Shown piece by piece: positions 19,801 to 29,046 of a DNA stretch of 64,000 bases. Made by a program: the position numbers and the translations under genes. The stretch's first letter is position 1. Every line of letters starts with the position of its first letter. Below the pieces are notes generated by a model that searched no databases, was not told where the DNA came from, and worked only from the letters and a program-made list of their open reading frames with translations. This DNA comes from Thinopyrum elongatum (lineage: Eukaryota; Streptophyta; Magnoliopsida; Poales; Poaceae), in contig CM022299.1 of assembly GCA_011799875.1 (NCBI GenBank), positions 215,573,018-215,637,017 on the forward strand, read 5' to 3'.

Positions 19801-20992
19801 GGTTAAGGACTACAGTCTGGGTTGGTCAAGTGTCGGTCTTAGGAGGAAAATAATTAAAATGTGCCTGAATTATTTGGCAGGATAATTATTGTCACCCTGA
19901 TGCTACCATGAATGTTTTTGCTATGCATATTAATATTATTGTGGTTATGCATATTGTGGACTAACTCGTTTCTCTTATATTATTTCCTGAGTGTCTCAGG
20001 GGCTGGCTAGACTACCCCGGGCACTCAACTTTATTCTCAAGACCTCTCGTGGCGTCTCTCGAGTTAACAGGCGGTTTATCTCGCCACTACTCTTGTAGAC
20101 ACCCGATTGGCATTTCTCTTCAAGTCCGACCGTGGCGTCACTTGATGCCAGACAGGCATTTCTTTTCAAGACCTCTCATGGCGTCTCTCGAGTTAATAGG
20201 CGGTTTATCCCGCCACTACTCTTGTGGACACCCGATTGGCATTTCTCTTCAAGTCCGACCGTGGTGTCACTTGACACCCGACTGGCATTTCTCTTCAAGA
20301 CCTCTCGTGGCGTCTCTCGAGTTTACAGGTCGTCCCGCCACTACTCTTGTAGACACCCGATTGGCATTTCTCTTCAAGACCTACCGTGGTGTCACTTGAC
20401 ATCCGACCGGCATTTCTTTTATTTTATTTTCCTTAAACTCTCCTTGTTTATCACTAACATTCCCATATATTCATTTATTTGCATATGCTAATATTTATCA
20501 TGCCATGATTTAATTCCTGTCAGTAGGCATTTAAGTCCATCATGAGCATACGCATATAGTGTGGTTCATCATGATCATATAATTTAATTGTTGCATTCGG
20601 TATATCTTTTGTTCATGATGTTTGCGAGTACATTCAAACGTACTCACAGGCTTGTCCCTGGCTATTTACTTGGCCAGGTCAGGATTTCTACAAGGAGTAC
20701 CACAGCGATGTCCATGCAGAGCCTAGGATGGCAGCCATGCGGGATAGGAATTATCCAGGTCAGTCGTTCCTGTGGGTAATGGAGCCCCATCGACGTTGAA
20801 GAACCGCGAGACAGTTCCGTCATCCACCACCAGAATCACTGTTGTAACATTAGACCTTCATGGTCTTGTATCCAATTCTTGTAATAGCTTGGTAATCTAT
20901 AACAAGGACGTGTCCACCAGTAACGGTAAATCCTGGGATGGTGATGACACGAGGGGTTAATTTTTGGGATATTTTGTGTCCCGGCCCCTGCA
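16851..20992 (+). repeat. 3' LTR-like region of element C (about 4.1 kb) with GC-rich island
   Basis: Positions 16851-17202 match 11811-12163 of the 5' LTR. The next part is absent from the 5' LTR. It has a GC-rich island (17277-18530) with CCGCC-type composition and a GGTGGGACCCACCGTCAGTC tract at its end, then AT-rich DNA to about 20040, a minisatellite, GCGAGTACATTCAAACGTAC near 20625 and the terminus CCCCTGCA. Frames inside the island (for example 17646-18185 plus strand) have no recognisable domain and no support beyond composition. Confidence 0.6.
20041..20420 (+). repeat. Minisatellite, 129-bp period, about three units
   Basis: Units start GACCTCTC(G/A)TGGCGTCTCT at 20041, 20170 and 20299, each with GCCACTACTCTTGTAGACAC and TTGGCATTTCTCTTCAAG inside; a partial unit follows at 20378. 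Each unit also contains an internal half-repeat. The frames across it (20049-20491) just reflect the period being divisible by three. Confidence 0.85.
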
Positions 20993-20997
20993 GGCGC

Positions 20998-21724
20998 CGG
21001 GCGCGCCTTCCTATGCGAGAGAGGGAGGCGCCCCGGTAGTGGGCGCTGGGCCTGAGGTGGTGCCGCCGGACACCCCGCTCTCCTGAGGTCCTTGGCGGAG
21101 CAGCTGCTTCTTCTTCTTGGGGACAGCCTCAGGAGGGTAGACGGCGCCTTCATTGTCTAGGTTCTCAACCGCCGTAGCCTGGTAGGCGCGCTCGAGAGAG
21201 CACACCACGTCCTTCTCCTCACAGGCGACAGTGATGACGCCGCAGCTCCGTGGCATCTTGAGGACATTGTAACCATGATGAGTCACCGCCATGAACTTGG
21301 CTAGGGCCGGATACCCAAGGATGGCGTTTTATGGAAGGCGAATGTGGGCGACGTCGAAGTCGATGAGCTCAGTGCGGTAGTTGTCGTGCTTGCCGAAGGT
21401 GACAGGGAGGCGGATCTGCCCTATCGGGGTGGTGGAGCCATTGGTCACTCCTGAGAAAGGCTTGGTAGGCTGCAGCTAGTCATAGGGCACCTGGAGTCAG
21501 TCGAATGTCTCGATGGAGAGAACGTTGAGCCCCACACCGCCATCGATGAGAGTCTTGGTGATGAGCATGTTGTTGATGGTAGGCGAGCAGAGCATCGGGA
21601 GAGCGCCGGTAGTTGCCGTGCACTTGAGCTGATCGGATGGGCTGAAGGTGATGGTGCACTTGGACCACCTGAGCGGATGCGTTGCCTCGAGCTTGGGGAG
21701 GGCCGCGTTCAGCTCACGGGCAAA
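20998..21724 (-). pseudogene. Aspartic protease of element B, with three stops
   Basis: In one minus-strand frame, continuing from gag, I read KTLIDGGVGLNVLS (active site DGG at about 21536-21547), RLPVTFGKHDNYRTELIDFD, then AILGYPALAKFMAVTHHGYN and VLKMPRS. Stops fall after ETFD, after PYD and after HIRLP, and all three are shared with copy 2, so they predate the duplication. Copy 2 has GGAGLN where this copy has GGVGLN. The frame ends in a basic KKKKQLL stretch just before element C. Confidence 0.8.
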
Positions 21725-23383
21725 CTACTTGAAGATGCGATGAGAGGTAGGGGCCTGAGCGCCGCCCAGGATGCAGGCGATGGCACGAGGCTCCTGGAAG
21801 CCCCCAGCCCCCTCGTCCTGGTGGTGGTCGTCATTCCTTCTTGGTGGTGGCGGCAGCGGAGGAAGGCCAGCGTTGCCCTGAGGATGGTCCTCACGAGGCC
21901 GGTCCCTCCAGGGGCCCTCGCGAGGCTGGCCCTGCCAGCGGTCCTCACGAGGCTGATCGCGCCATTCTTGGCAGGGGTCACGGCCGTCCCAGCGTCCTCC
22001 ACCTCGGCCTCCTCCACGGCCATAGCCTCGGTCACTGCGCTTGGGGCGACGACCGAGGCACCCGTCGTGGATGGCCCTGAGCTCCTGGTAGTCGTTGGTG
22101 TTGTGGCTGTGCACGTTGTCGAAGACGCAGAATGGGCGGCTGCCCTTGGATGACTCTGGGTGGTCGCAGCCGCGCTTCATCTCTGGTTCAGCCGAGAGCA
22201 CGGCCGGTCCCTTGCGCTTCACGTCCTTGGCTTTGGCCTTCTTTTCTTCTGGGTCAGCCCCTAGGAGCTCCAGGAGAGAGAGGCGACCTTCCTCAGCTCT
22301 CGCACACTTGGTTGCCATGTTGAACATCTCCAGAGCCATGCACAGGTCCTCATGTATGGTGAGCTCCTCCTTCATCTTGACATCGCTGATGCCATCAGTG
22401 AACGCCGAGATGATGGCCTCGTCCAACACCTTGGGGATCTTGAGGCGGACGCTGTTGAAGCGTTGGATGTACTTCTGCAAGGTCTCTCCTGGCTGCTGCT
22501 TGATGCGCCGCAGATCACCCGCAGCCAGTGGACAGTCGCGAGTGCCCTGGAAGTTGGCGACGAAATGCTCTTGCATTTCATCCCAGGAGGAGATCGATCC
22601 CGCAGGCAGGTTCAGGTGCAACGAGCGCGCACCATCCTTGAGGGCCATGGGAAACCAATTCGCCATGACCTTCTCGTCGCCGTTGGCTGCCTCGATGCTC
22701 AGCTTGTAGAGCTGCAGGAACTCGGCAGGGTCAGGGGTGTCATCGTAGCGCAGAGGCGGGTCGGGCTTGAACTTCCCCGGCCAGACGACGCTGCGTAGCT
22801 CCGGAGTGAATGCACAGCAACCTGCTGTGGTCACGGGAGCCCATCGTGGAGGTGGAGCCTGGTCTTGGCGCTCGCGCACCACTGCTGCAGGCGGCGCACG
22901 GTCTTGTCGTGGTGGTGCTGGGAGTGCACGAGCATCTTCTTGTGGCCTCTGCACCACCTGGCAGCTTTCATCTTCATGTGCCGGCGCCCTGCACGGCGGG
23001 TCGCGTCGCGGGGCCTCGCGCCTTGGCCCAAGGGCGACGTCTTGATGGGGAGGTGGAGGAGGTGCTCCGTGGGCCACATCACCCGCAGCAGGCGGCGGGT
23101 GAGGCAGCGAGCGAGACGGTGCAGGAGAGTCCCCGGCGGCGCTGACAAGCTTGGTGATGCGGTCCAGCCAGTCTTCGTAGAGGTCGTCGACGGGGCGGTA
23201 GCGCAGGAGCTCGCGCGCCATGAGCAACGCAGCCTCCGCGCTCGCCGGCCCGCAATGAGCATGAGACGATGAACCAGCCGGAGTCAGCGACGGGGTGGCG
23301 GTGCGCCCATCCCGCCGCACAGAAGGGTGCAGCGATGAAGCTTGCTGCTCGTGCCCCACGGGGCCGGTGGTGGCGTTCGCCAA
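21725..23383 (-). CDS. Gag of element B (copy 1, open 552-codon frame)
   Basis: The likely original start is the ATG at 23490-23488 (MADARGALAERRAALAAHVA, good context), but a frameshift near 23390 separates it from this frame, which opens at a non-ATG codon. The gag domain lies at about residues 225-330 (ANWFPMALKDGARSLHLNLP, SSWDEMQEHFVANF, LQKYIQRFNSVRLKIPKV). Near residues 413-428 a knuckle-like CVFDNVHSHNTNDY has lost its last Cys and, compared with copy 2 (CVFHNVHSHN), one His. The C-terminal third is RG-rich. A TAG (21725-21727) separates it from the protease in the same frame. Confidence 0.8.
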   Translation of the reverse strand: MANATTGPVGHEQQASSLHPSVRRDGRTATPSLTPAGSSSHAHCGPASAEAALLMARELLRYRPVDDLYEDWLDRITKLVSAAGDSPAPSRSLPHPPPAAGDVAHGAPPPPPHQDVALGPRREAPRRDPPCRAPAHEDESCQVVQRPQEDARALPAPPRQDRAPPAAVVRERQDQAPPPRWAPVTTAGCCAFTPELRSVVWPGKFKPDPPLRYDDTPDPAEFLQLYKLSIEAANGDEKVMANWFPMALKDGARSLHLNLPAGSISSWDEMQEHFVANFQGTRDCPLAAGDLRRIKQQPGETLQKYIQRFNSVRLKIPKVLDEAIISAFTDGISDVKMKEELTIHEDLCMALEMFNMATKCARAEEGRLSLLELLGADPEEKKAKAKDVKRKGPAVLSAEPEMKRGCDHPESSKGSRPFCVFDNVHSHNTNDYQELRAIHDGCLGRRPKRSDRGYGRGGGRGGGRWDGRDPCQEWRDQPREDRWQGQPREGPWRDRPREDHPQGNAGLPPLPPPPRRNDDHHQDEGAGGFQEPRAIACILGGAQAPTSHRIFK

Positions 23384-23544
23384 TGGAGACGGGGGACGGC
23401 GAGGGCAGCCGTCACCCCAGGCGCCATCTGGGCGACGTGGGCGGCGAGGGCGGCCCGGCGCTCAGCAAGAGCTCCACGAGCGTCAGCCATGGAAGCGGTG
23501 GAGCGGTGGTGGATCGACCGGCGGGGGAGAGGCTCCGACGCACC

Positions 23545-23562
23545 CCTACCTGGCGTGCCAAA
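23545..23562 (-). other. Primer-binding region of element B
   Basis: The minus strand reads TTTGGCACGCCAGGTAGG directly after the LTR end CCAACA. It is identical to the site in element A. Confidence 0.65.
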
Positions 23563-24472
23563 TGTTGGATTTTGGGTTCCTCAAACCCTTGAGAAGTTTG
23601 AACTCTGGGGTGCGTGCGAAGAACTCGTCCTCCCCAGTTTGCCTACTCGAGAATCTCACAGCCTAGCTCGACGAACTGTAAGGAAAAGAGACACGGCAGT
23701 TTACCCAGGTTCGGGCCACCTTGCGGTGTAAAACCCTACTCCTGCTTTGTGGTGGATTGGCCTCGAGGGGCTGAGGATGAACTAGTACAGTGGCGAACAG
23801 CCTCAGGAGGAGAGGTGTTCTTGAGCTCGAGTGAGCTGGTGTAGTGAGGGTGATCTGAATGATCTGTCTTGGGGGTCGGATGTGAACTCCCCTCTCTATG
23901 GTGGTGGCCAAGTCCTATTTATAGTGGCCTTGGTCCTCTTCCCAAATGAAAGGCGGGAAGGGATCCCACAATGGCTAAATTCAAAGGGGGACAACAAGTA
24001 CATGCTATCCTGACAAAAGTATACTTCGCCTGCGAAAGCCTCTGGTTGTGACGCCGTAGTGGGCTCGGTGATGACCTCCGTCCTGCAGTCCTGGCGGTCT
24101 TGGTCTTGTTGCACGGGAATGGAAACCTTTGGCTGATTCCTCAGGACTCCGCGCCTGCGCTTGCCTCTTTAGCACCAAAGAGGAAACTAGTACACTGTGC
24201 CCGCTGGCGCCCGCCTAGCCTTGGTCGTCATGGCTCACGTCATCCGGACCTCATGAGGTGAGGCTTGCATAGAACTCTCCGCTCCTCAGGAGCCAGCCTG
24301 AGGAGGCTACTCCTCGTGGAGGTCTTGGTGTCGTCCGCCTCGCGAGGCTTGGCCCCTCGCGAGGGTCTTGAGTTGTTGTCGCTGAAACTGGGCCGTACCA
24401 GGCCGTCGATGGAGCCACGTCGTGGGCCGCAGGCAGGCAAGTCTGGGTACCCCCATTCCCAGAACGCCGACA
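23563..24472 (-). repeat. 5' LTR of element B
   Basis: It is 910 bp, the same length as the 3' LTR. On the minus strand it starts TGTCGGCGTTCTGGG and ends AAATCCAACA. The TATA box (minus strand CCACTATAAATAGG) is at 23914-23927. It is followed on its outer side by CAAAC, the right target duplication (24473-24477). Confidence 0.9.
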
Positions 24473-24477
24473 CAAAC

Positions 24478-25539
24478 AACCCTAGAGTTCGTACGAAATA
24501 ACACCATATGATACGCATCAACCAACTCTAATGTCACCTAGATACTACCACAAGTATCCATGAGTCAATTATACGATACACATCAAACAACTTCAGATTC
24601 ATAATATTCAATCCAACACAAAGAACTTCAAAGAGTGTCCCAAGATTTCTACCGGAGAAAGTAGGACGAAAACATGCATCAACCCCTATGAATATATTAC
24701 CCCATTGTCACCTCAGGAATCCGCGAGTTGAGTGCCAAAACATATATCAAGTGAAACAATATAATACCCCATTGTCACCACGGGTATTCATATGCAAGAC
24801 ATACATCAAGTGTTCTCAAATCCATAAAAGTATTTAATCCAATAATAGTGAAACCTTAAAGGTAAAAACTCAATTCATCACAACAAGATATAACGGGGGA
24901 AAATATCATATGATCCAACTATATTAAGAAAGCTCGCGGTACATCAAGATTGTGCCAAATCAAGAACACGAGAGAGAGAGAGAGAGAGAGAGATCAAACA
25001 CATAGCTACTTGTACATACCCCTAGCCTCAAGGGTGAACTACTCACTCCTCATCATGGTGGCCGCTGATATGATGAAGATGGCCTCCGGTGATGATTTTC
25101 CCCTCCGGCAGGGTGCCAGAATAGGGCTCCAGATGGTAGTTCAAAGCTACAGATGCGTGCAGTGGCGGAGTGAAAGTTCTCAGGTTATTTCTGGTGGTTT
25201 CTTTATTTATATGATTTTTTGGCGTCGGTTTCACGCGAAGATGGGCTACGAGGGGCCCACTAGGCACTAGGGTGCGCCCTGGTGGGTACTGGCCACCTCA
25301 TTCATCTTCTGATCCTCCCACGAAGCTTCTAGTGCCTCTTTTGTTCCAAAAAAATCATCAAAAAGTTTCACTGCATTTGGAGAACTTTTATTTTTGCACA
25401 CAAAACAACATCACGGTAGTTCTACTGAAAACAACATCAGTCTGGGTTAGTTCCATTCAAATCATACGAAAACCATTTAGAATTGTTGTAAACATGGCAT
25501 GAATACTTCATAAATTATAGATACGTTGGAGACGTATCA
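24478..25539 (-). repeat. LTR D, main part
   Basis: Read on the minus strand it starts TGATACGTCTCCAACGTATC at 25539, the hallmark start of an abundant Triticeae LTR, and runs to 24478, continuing across element B into 7402-7479. It has a (GA)n run (24970-24992; about twice as long in copy 2) and a short CACCAGGG-type hairpin near 25265 that is perfect only in copy 2. Confidence 0.8.
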
Positions 25540-26239
25540 GGCAAGTCAGCGCACCTACTAGGTGTAGCCTCCGGGTGACTCGACGAGTCGGGCAGAAGGT
25601 CTTCATAGTTGTTGGAGCTGACGGTGGTGTCGAGGGTGCCGGTCGTAGCCGATGGTGGGCCTGCAACCGGCGTGGCATTTTTCGAGTGGGGATCGCAGGT
25701 GCACCCACTAGGTGTAGCCTCCGAGCCTCCGGGCGACTCGAAAAGTCGGGCTGAGGGTCTTCATAGTTCTTGGAGCAGACTGCGGCATCGAGGGTGCCGG
25801 TCGCAGCCGGTGGCAGGCCTGCAACCGACAAGGTGTTTTCCTAGCGGGTGGCACCGGCGCACCGACTGGGTGCAGATATATCAAATGGCAATGTTAGTCG
25901 GTGCAGATATATCAAATGCTTTGTTTTGGCAGTGCAGGGTTTAAAGCAGAGGGTGCCGACTCAATTTCGTCCGAGCCCCATTCAGTCTTTTTCATGTCCC
26001 CTCTAGCCTTTGGCTTTTGCTCTTGCCAGCCGGACAACCGGGAGTCGATCTGTAGCTGAGGCGAAGAGTGGCCTCTGAGTGGAGCGTATAATACTTGGAC
26101 TCTTGGGAGCAGATTCAACCGAGCAGATACTCACAAAGTAAACTACCGGGTTGGCAAAGCCGTTTTCTCCCCTTATGTTTTTCGTGTGGGGTGACCTCCA
26201 GCTTTTTCTTTCGCTAGCCGGACAGCCGTGATGCAATCT
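25540..26239. repeat. Direct-repeat block beside LTR D
   Basis: Two units of about 151 bp start GTGTAGCCTCCG at 25561 and 25712, each with GAGGGTGCCGGTCG and GGCCTGCAACCG. The rest (CCGAGCCCCATTCAGTC to GACAGCCG) is unique to this family. No frame is credible. At 25871 copy 1 has a second GGTGCAGATATATCAAATG where copy 2 has a third GTGTAGCCTCCG unit start. I do not recognise the parent element. Confidence 0.7.
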
Positions 26240-27692
26240 ACTTTTATTTTTATTTTAAATTTTAAATTAAATCTTTTTTTAATTCCGTTTTTTTTGGGCG
26301 TGGGCCCCTCTGGTCAGTGGACCAGGGGCGGACATGTCTGGGGCGTGCCCATTTGGGACCGGACAGGTCCGGTGCCCCAATGGCACGCGCGGGCACGGGT
26401 GCGAACAGGGGCGCGGGCGGGCAAGGCCGCGGCAGCGCGCGGCAGCGCGCGCGGGGCCGGAGCGGCAGGGGGGTTGGCGGCGCGTGGCGCAGGCGGCGGG
26501 GCCGGAGGCGAGCGGGGCGGCGCGGTGGCCGGAGCGGCAGCGGGCGGCGGCGCGCGGTGTGGGGCAGCAGGCAGCGGCCAGCGCAGGCAGCAGCAGGGTA
26601 CGGCTAGGGAGAACGCGAGGCGGAGGCGGGCTCGACGCGGCGCGGGCGTGTGGGCGCGCGCACGGTGCGCGACCAGGGATGCACGGGCGAGGCAAAGCGC
26701 AGCTGGGCGCGGTCGGGAGGCGAGCGGCGAGGCAGGGGCCACGGCGGTCGGAGCGCGCGAGGCGGGGCACACGGCGAGCGGCGCGACGGCAGTGCGCGGT
26801 GAAGGGGGCGGCGTGCGGCTGCGGCACGGCGAGGCCCAGGGGCGGGCGCGGTACGTGCGGTGGCCGGAGCAGAGAGGGGAGGACGGGGGAGCGCTCACAT
26901 GCGCTGGAGAGAAGGGGGGGCGTCGAGGCCTGGTGCAGGCCGGCGAGGGAGAGTCGGGGAGGGGCAGTCCGGCGACGGGGACGAGGTGCGGCAGTGCACG
27001 GCGGCGTCGGGCGTCGAGGCGGCGGGGCGCGTCGAGGGTGCGGGCGACGGACAGGAGAGGGGAGGGGATCGGGCTCCTCCGATCCAGATCCAGTCGAGGG
27101 AGTGGGGGGGGGGAAGTGGTGGTGGCTAGGGTTTCGGTGGCCTCCAGGGGGAGCCCAAGTAGGCGCGGGGTGGGGGGAGCTGGGCCGGCCGGCTGGGCTG
27201 GGCCCAGTTGGGCCGGGGGGGAAGGGGGGGTCCTTTTCTTCTTTTCTTTTTGCTTTTATCTTTTTCTTTATTCTCCTTTCTCAGTTTAGTAAATAGTCAG
27301 GCCTCCTAATGGTTTTTGTAAAACACAACAATTGCTCCAACAAATACTAGGTATTATCCACCACTACCAAAAATTAGTTTGGAGATAATTGGAGCTCCCA
27401 CAAATTTTTATAATAATGAAAATGCATTAATCCTCGCTGTTTTAATTATGCTAGAGCCACCTAATTATTTTATTATTATTGGTTACAATTTAGAATGGCC
27501 TCTGCAATATTTGTTATTTATCGAACATTTTAGTTTTATGTTGGACACTTTCAATTTCACTTTCATTTTAATTTGAATTTGACTTAGGAGTTGAAATGCA
27601 ATATGATGCTAATGATGATTATGCAGTGTTAACCTCGCTGACATGTCATTATCAAAAGTGATTACTGTTGCTAATCACCGGGGGTGTTACAT
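26240..27692 (-). repeat. LTR E, inverted, truncated at its inner end
   Basis: On the minus strand it starts TGTAACACCCCCGG at 27692 and goes through AT-rich DNA, a GC-rich core (about 27230 to 26330) and an A-rich end at 26240, where it is joined to the repeat block. The inner half (R/U5) is missing. The 353-residue plus-strand frame over the core is rich in Gly, Ala and Arg and reflects composition only. Confidence 0.7.
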
Positions 27693-27806
27693 GCACACTA
27701 GAATATCTTGACCTAGCTCCTTGTAAAAGAGAGCTAACAAAATAAACTGGGCGCTGCACCACCTTCTTCTTCTGCACTGGTTCTTCTGTTTGCGCAGATC
27801 CTGTCT
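27693..27806 (-). pseudogene. pol fragment of family A next to LTR E
   Basis: This is the reverse complement of about 466-578, the pol DNA into which LTR E is inserted (TGCACACTAGAATATCTTGA onward). It stops at the N gap. Confidence 0.7.
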
Positions 27807-27831
27807 NNNNNNNNNNNNNNNNNNNNNNNNN
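27807..27831. other. Assembly gap, 25 N
   Basis: It has inverted copies of the same repeats on either side (22175-27806 left, about 31320-36890 right), so it sits near the centre of a large palindrome-like arrangement. Confidence 1.
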
Positions 27832-29046
27832 CGGAGGAACGCCGAACTACCATCGAGCAGCGACGGAATGCGCGCTAATCAGTCGTGATAAGCCGCGCAG
27901 GGTGCGGGCCGGCCTGTCTACGAACAGTCCTGAGCCCAGGGGACCTGTAGCGAGACTTTTTCCTTTATTATGTAGTGACTCCCTACCCTCCAGACTGGTT
28001 TACTCCGTGATCTGCGACCAAGTCCGATTGGCCCAATCCCCCGACCACTTCATTCGGAGATTTCCCGAGACATTAAATGACGGTAAGGACCCGCCATGCC
28101 CTCGGAGTTGCACTGAGCATCTACAACCGATTGTGGCTTTGCAGGCTGAGGCCGGTGAGGCGGCATGACAAGCATACTTTGGCCACTATCTTCTCAGTTG
28201 GTGCCAACAACCGCAACGTAGCGGGGGAGTTTTGGATTGATGACATCTTCCGGAGTAATTCTTTTTCCTTTCCTGGCAGACTCTGTGCCATTCAGTTTGG
28301 TTGGCGCCTTTGTTGGAGGCCACCAAGCTCCTTGTGCCAAGAGAGTGACTTTCAATTGTTTAACTATCCAGTTCTAGACATCACCATTGATTCATGAGTC
28401 TCCACTCATTTATCCTCTTTCTTGTACTCCTGTCTTAGCTGACGTCAAGGAGGGCGAGTCTCCTGCCAAGTTTATGCAGAGGTTCAGCCGGGTGGCACGT
28501 ACATATTCCCTGACGTTCACCCTGGCCTGCTCGTCATAGCGCCGCACTTTTCACCAGAACGTGCGTACCACAGAATGCGGGAAGAGCTGGCAATGAACAG
28601 GTCAGAGTATTGTGCGAGCTTACGCTCTAAGAGCCGATTAAATGCCTCGAGCTGAAGAGGTGGAGGATCCTCCCTGGCGAGGCTGTTGGAGCGGCGTGGC
28701 GTACATCCTGAAGAAGAAGATGTCCCCTCTTCGTCCGCGGTAGTGGTATCGTTTACCTTTAGGACTTCGAATAGGCCACGGCGGACAGGAAACGCGGAGG
28801 CAAGGCGTGCTTTTTTGTCGGGAATCCGTACACACCCGCGCCGCCAATGAGGCCAGAGTTGGGTGACCCCCGGCAAGGACTTGCCGGTCGGCCTTCCTGT
28901 CAGTCCTTGGCTCTGCCGACACTATCCGAGAACTTCCGGCCAAGCCGTAATGCACGATCCTCGCAACAGAGGGCCACATCTCCAGGAACTGCCGGCAAGT
29001 ATCTGAACAGTCGCTTGCTGAGTAAACAGAGGGCCGAATATGAAGT
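27832..29046 (+). pseudogene. Gag of family A, sense, heavily indel-broken
   Basis: DNA-level matches to the reverse complement of 3120-3960 and 38440-39440 are clear (for example ACTACCATCGAGCAGCGACG at 27848; GTTGGCGCCTTTGTTGGAGG near 28300). It retains the 162-bp part missing from copy 1. Indels occur every 10-20 bases. A stretch of about 80 bp at 28355-28440 has no counterpart in the other copies. The pattern fits unpolished sequence. Confidence 0.7.

Larger units (their letters stand above)
11340..20992 (+). mobile_element. Element C, degenerate LTR element nested in B
   Basis: It begins TGTAACACCCC, ends CCCCTGCA and has matching GGCGC target duplications, so it entered as one unit of about 9.65 kb. 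The order is 5' LTR (11340-13028), primer-binding site (13033), decayed chromovirus-like pol, a foreign repeat fragment (15814-16850) and a long 3' LTR-like part (16851-20992). The two LTR-like parts share only about 350 bp; the rest differs, which is unusual (see findings). No frame is intact. Confidence 0.75.
7480..24472 (-). mobile_element. Element B, full-length reverse-oriented Gypsy-type element with nested insertion
   Basis: Two 910-bp LTRs (7480-8389 and 23563-24472) in the same orientation are flanked by identical CAAAC duplications. On the minus strand the order is LTR, primer-binding region, gag, protease, [element C inserted], RT remnant, spacer, antisense frame, polypurine tract, LTR. 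Without C the element is about 7.3 kb. No integrase or full RT/RNase H is visible, so it looks non-autonomous. The LTRs differ from each other at roughly one base in twenty by eye, so the insertion is old. Confidence 0.9.
1572..26239. repeat. Large direct duplication, copy 1
   Basis: This segment matches 36891-61828 feature by feature with only scattered substitutions. The main length differences from copy 2 are a missing 162 bp in gag of A, a missing 56 bp in LTR A, shifts in three microsatellites and a 43-bp difference near 25871. The left edge (GCTCATCCATATACACC) is at the same base in both copies, but the flanks differ: LTR E here, gag of B at copy 2. The right edge is after GCAATCT, where copy 1 enters LTR E and copy 2 continues differently. 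Confidence 0.9.

Noticed and set aside
20041..20420. Possible CRISPR-like array
   Set aside because: Units are contiguous tandem copies without unique spacers, in a plant retroelement.
20049..20491. Repetitive frames resembling a repeat protein
   Set aside because: Caused by the 129-bp minisatellite, whose period is a multiple of three.
26228..27296. 353-residue plus-strand frame (and overlapping frames at 1105-1652 and 31842-32843)
   Set aside because: Gly/Ala/Arg/Pro-rich on all frames of a GC-rich LTR core, with different frames open in each copy. No domain and no stable start.
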